Of a stretch of DNA of 5,758 nucleotides, positions 4,883 through 5,758 are shown piece after piece. The position numbers and the translations under genes were made by a program. The stretch is taken from positions 1-5,758 of the forward strand of contig JAHIHJ010000385.1 of the NCBI GenBank assembly GCA_018899795.1, read 5' to 3'. Origin of the DNA: Methanobacteriota archaeon. GTDB taxonomy: Archaea; Halobacteriota; Methanosarcinia; Methanosarcinales; Methanoperedenaceae. Positions within the stretch are counted from its first letter, which is position 1, and each line of letters begins with the position of its first letter. A model generated the notes under the pieces. It had not been told where the DNA came from. It made no database searches and worked only from the letters and a program-made list of their open reading frames with translations.

Positions 4883-4903
4883 ATAACCTGGATCACAGGT
4901 TAT
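4883..4903. repeat. Perfect inverted repeat (8-base arms, 5-base loop)
   Basis: ATAACCTG (4883-4890) and CAGGTTAT (4896-4903) are exact reverse complements around GATCA. The repeat lies between the small membrane protein gene and ubiX, one base upstream of the AAGGA ribosome site of the former. It could be an operator for a dimeric regulator serving one or both divergent genes, or an RNA hairpin in the leader of the minus-strand gene. No T-run follows on either strand, so it is not a typical intrinsic terminator. Confidence 0.6.
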
Positions 4904-4916
4904 AATTGAAATACGC

Positions 4917-4926
4917 GATATTTAAT
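4917..4926 (+). promoter_or_regulatory. Possible TATA box of the ubiX-ubiD operon
   Basis: GATATTTAAT precedes the ATG at 4981 by about 55-65 bases. A transcript start near 4948 would leave a leader of about 30 bases with no evident Shine-Dalgarno motif. The same ATATTTAA core reads as a TATA box in the other direction for the membrane-protein gene. Weak, placed by composition and spacing. Confidence 0.3.
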
Positions 4927-4980
4927 TCTGCTTATTACTTAACAAAAACTATTCAAACATTGCAGAACAATTAACACAGC

Positions 4981-5544
4981 ATGAATAATGAAATAATAAT
5001 TGGAATCAGCGGCGCTTCAGGCGTTCAGTACGGGATACGCCTGCTTGAAACCTTAAAGAGAACAAAAGGGGTCAAGACCCATTTAGTCCTGTCAGATTCC
5101 GCAAAGCAGCTCATCGCAATAGAGACAGACCATTCAGTCAGGGACGTAGAAAAACTGGCAGACCATGTCTATAAGGATGATGATTTCACGGCTCCGATAG
5201 CAAGCGGCTCTCACAGGTCAAGAGGCATGATAGTGGCTCCGTGCAGCATGAAATCACTGGCTTCTATCGCTATGGGTATGTCTGATACACTGCTCTCAAG
5301 AGCCGCTGATGTCTGCCTGAAAGAAAAACGCCCCCTTGTCCTGATGGTACGCGAAACCCCCCTTAATCTGATACATATAGAGAACATGGGACGGGCAGCA
5401 AGAGCAGGCGCATCAATTCTTCCCGCTTCTCCTGCATTCTATCCAAAGCCTGAGTCTATTGACGATATTATCGATTTTATGGCTGGACGCGCTCTTGACC
5501 TTCTGGGTATCGAGCATAAACTCTACAAGCGGTGGCGTGAATGA
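4981..5544 (+). CDS. ubiX: UbiX family flavin prenyltransferase
   Basis: UbiX joins a dimethylallyl group to reduced FMN, forming the tricyclic prenylated FMN cofactor required by UbiD-type decarboxylases. The 187-residue length is standard for the family. Diagnostic motifs are the FMN-phosphate loop GISGASG (8-14), APCSMKSLASIA (86-97, the CSMK signature), and LMVRETPLNLIHIENM (121-136) with Arg124 and Glu125 at the active site, followed by the PAFYPKP region (151-157) whose tyrosine helps hold the prenyl phosphate. The enzyme is cytosolic and forms dodecamers in characterised members. It overlaps the UbiD gene by the four-base ATGA junction, so the two are co-translated; the context confirms the role as cofactor supplier. 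The start is set by the motif lying eight residues in and by absence of an upstream in-frame ATG near it. No Shine-Dalgarno site is evident, so a leaderless or unstructured leader is possible. Confidence 0.95.
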   Translation: MNNEIIIGISGASGVQYGIRLLETLKRTKGVKTHLVLSDSAKQLIAIETDHSVRDVEKLADHVYKDDDFTAPIASGSHRSRGMIVAPCSMKSLASIAMGMSDTLLSRAADVCLKEKRPLVLMVRETPLNLIHIENMGRAARAGASILPASPAFYPKPESIDDIIDFMAGRALDLLGIEHKLYKRWRE

Positions 5545-5758
5545 GTTTGCGCGGATTTTTAGATAAGCTCAAAGAGGAAGGGAAGCTAAGGGAAGTTAAT
5601 GAATCCCTCTCGCCAGTGTACGAAGTATCAGCTTCTGTCGGAAAAGAGCCAACTCTTTTTACTAACGTGAACGGCAGCAGAGTTGTTATGAACGTCCTGG
5701 GTTCAAGGCAGCTTCTGGCAGATGCGCTTGGGGTTTCGCCTGATGAGATAATCCAGAC
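5541..5758 (+). CDS. UbiD-family prFMN-dependent decarboxylase (5' part, cut by right edge)
   Basis: The first 72 residues match the N-terminal domain of UbiD family carboxy-lyases: the opening RGFLDKLKEEGKLREVNESL (4-23), PVYEVSA (25-31), then KEPTLFTNVNGSRVVMNVLG (35-54) and SRQLLADALGVSPDEI (55-70). Family members are about 420-490 residues, so most of the protein, including the prFMN-binding and Glu-Arg-Glu catalytic residues, is beyond the window. UbiD enzymes reversibly decarboxylate unsaturated or aromatic acids using the cofactor made by UbiX. In many archaea a UbiD homologue decarboxylates trans-anhydromevalonate 5-phosphate in the modified mevalonate pathway to isoprenoids. That is the leading candidate here, by inference from the archaeal context; aromatic acid decarboxylation is the alternative. 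The ATG lies inside ATGA shared with the ubiX stop; GGTG at 5531-5534 is a possible ribosome site. Confidence 0.9.
   Translation, partial: MSLRGFLDKLKEEGKLREVNESLSPVYEVSASVGKEPTLFTNVNGSRVVMNVLGSRQLLADALGVSPDEIIQ

Noticed and set aside
4870..4896. GTG start that would lengthen the small membrane protein by nine residues
   Set aside because: It lacks a ribosome site and overlaps the inverted repeat, while the internal ATG at 4869 has AAGGA at proper spacing.
1..5758. CRISPR array, tRNA, rRNA or replication origin
   Set aside because: I saw no regularly spaced repeats, no cloverleaf-like stretch and no cluster of origin-type repeats in the window.

Overview
The window looks archaeal, most likely from the Methanosarcinales (a Methanosarcina or Methanoperedens-type euryarchaeon). 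The evidence is AT-rich TATA-box promoters placed about 25-45 bases before start codons, Shine-Dalgarno sites of the GGTGAT/GTGATC type, apparently leaderless genes, and gene families common in methanogenic archaea (iron-sulfur flavoprotein, UbiX/UbiD pair, large ABC-2 permeases). The taxon is an inference; no rRNA or tRNA is present.

Layout. (1) Positions 1-1326, minus strand: one open frame that runs off the left edge. It starts as an ABC-transporter ATPase and, directly after the H-loop histidine, becomes an ABC-2 type permease. Both the end of the ATPase and the start of the permease appear to be missing, which makes this the most unusual object in the window. (2) 1429-1719, plus strand: a stand-alone DNA-binding (SAM-like) domain of a tyrosine recombinase without a catalytic domain, probably a remnant of a mobile element. 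(3) 1844-2702, plus strand: a two-gene unit encoding a small cysteine-rich (zinc-ribbon-like) protein and a nitroreductase-family flavoprotein, tightly coupled. (4) 2703-2980: an AT-rich regulatory stretch with duplicated TATA-like boxes and a dyad, then a 45-residue small protein followed by a T-run. (5) 4400 down to 3009, minus strand: a three-gene operon encoding a nucleoside 2-deoxyribosyltransferase-like protein, an iron-sulfur flavoprotein and an unrecognised 139-residue protein. (6) 4504-4869: a very basic 68-residue protein, probably leaderless, overlapping tail-to-tail with a small two-helix membrane protein on the minus strand. (7) 4981 to the right edge, plus strand: ubiX (flavin prenyltransferase) overlapping by ATGA the start of a UbiD-family decarboxylase.

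How the genes fit together. The firmest functional link is UbiX-UbiD: UbiX makes prenylated FMN and UbiD needs it. In archaea such a pair can serve the modified mevalonate pathway to isoprenoid lipids. Three separate loci (nitroreductase, iron-sulfur flavoprotein, UbiX/UbiD) use flavin, but nothing in the sequence shows that they are co-regulated. The left third carries two incomplete genes side by side (the ABC fusion and the recombinase remnant), which suggests a past rearrangement or an assembly join. I do not see a complete novel defence or mobile system here. The most promising items are the ABC fusion, the small proteins, and the compact hairpin or dyad elements in the promoter regions.
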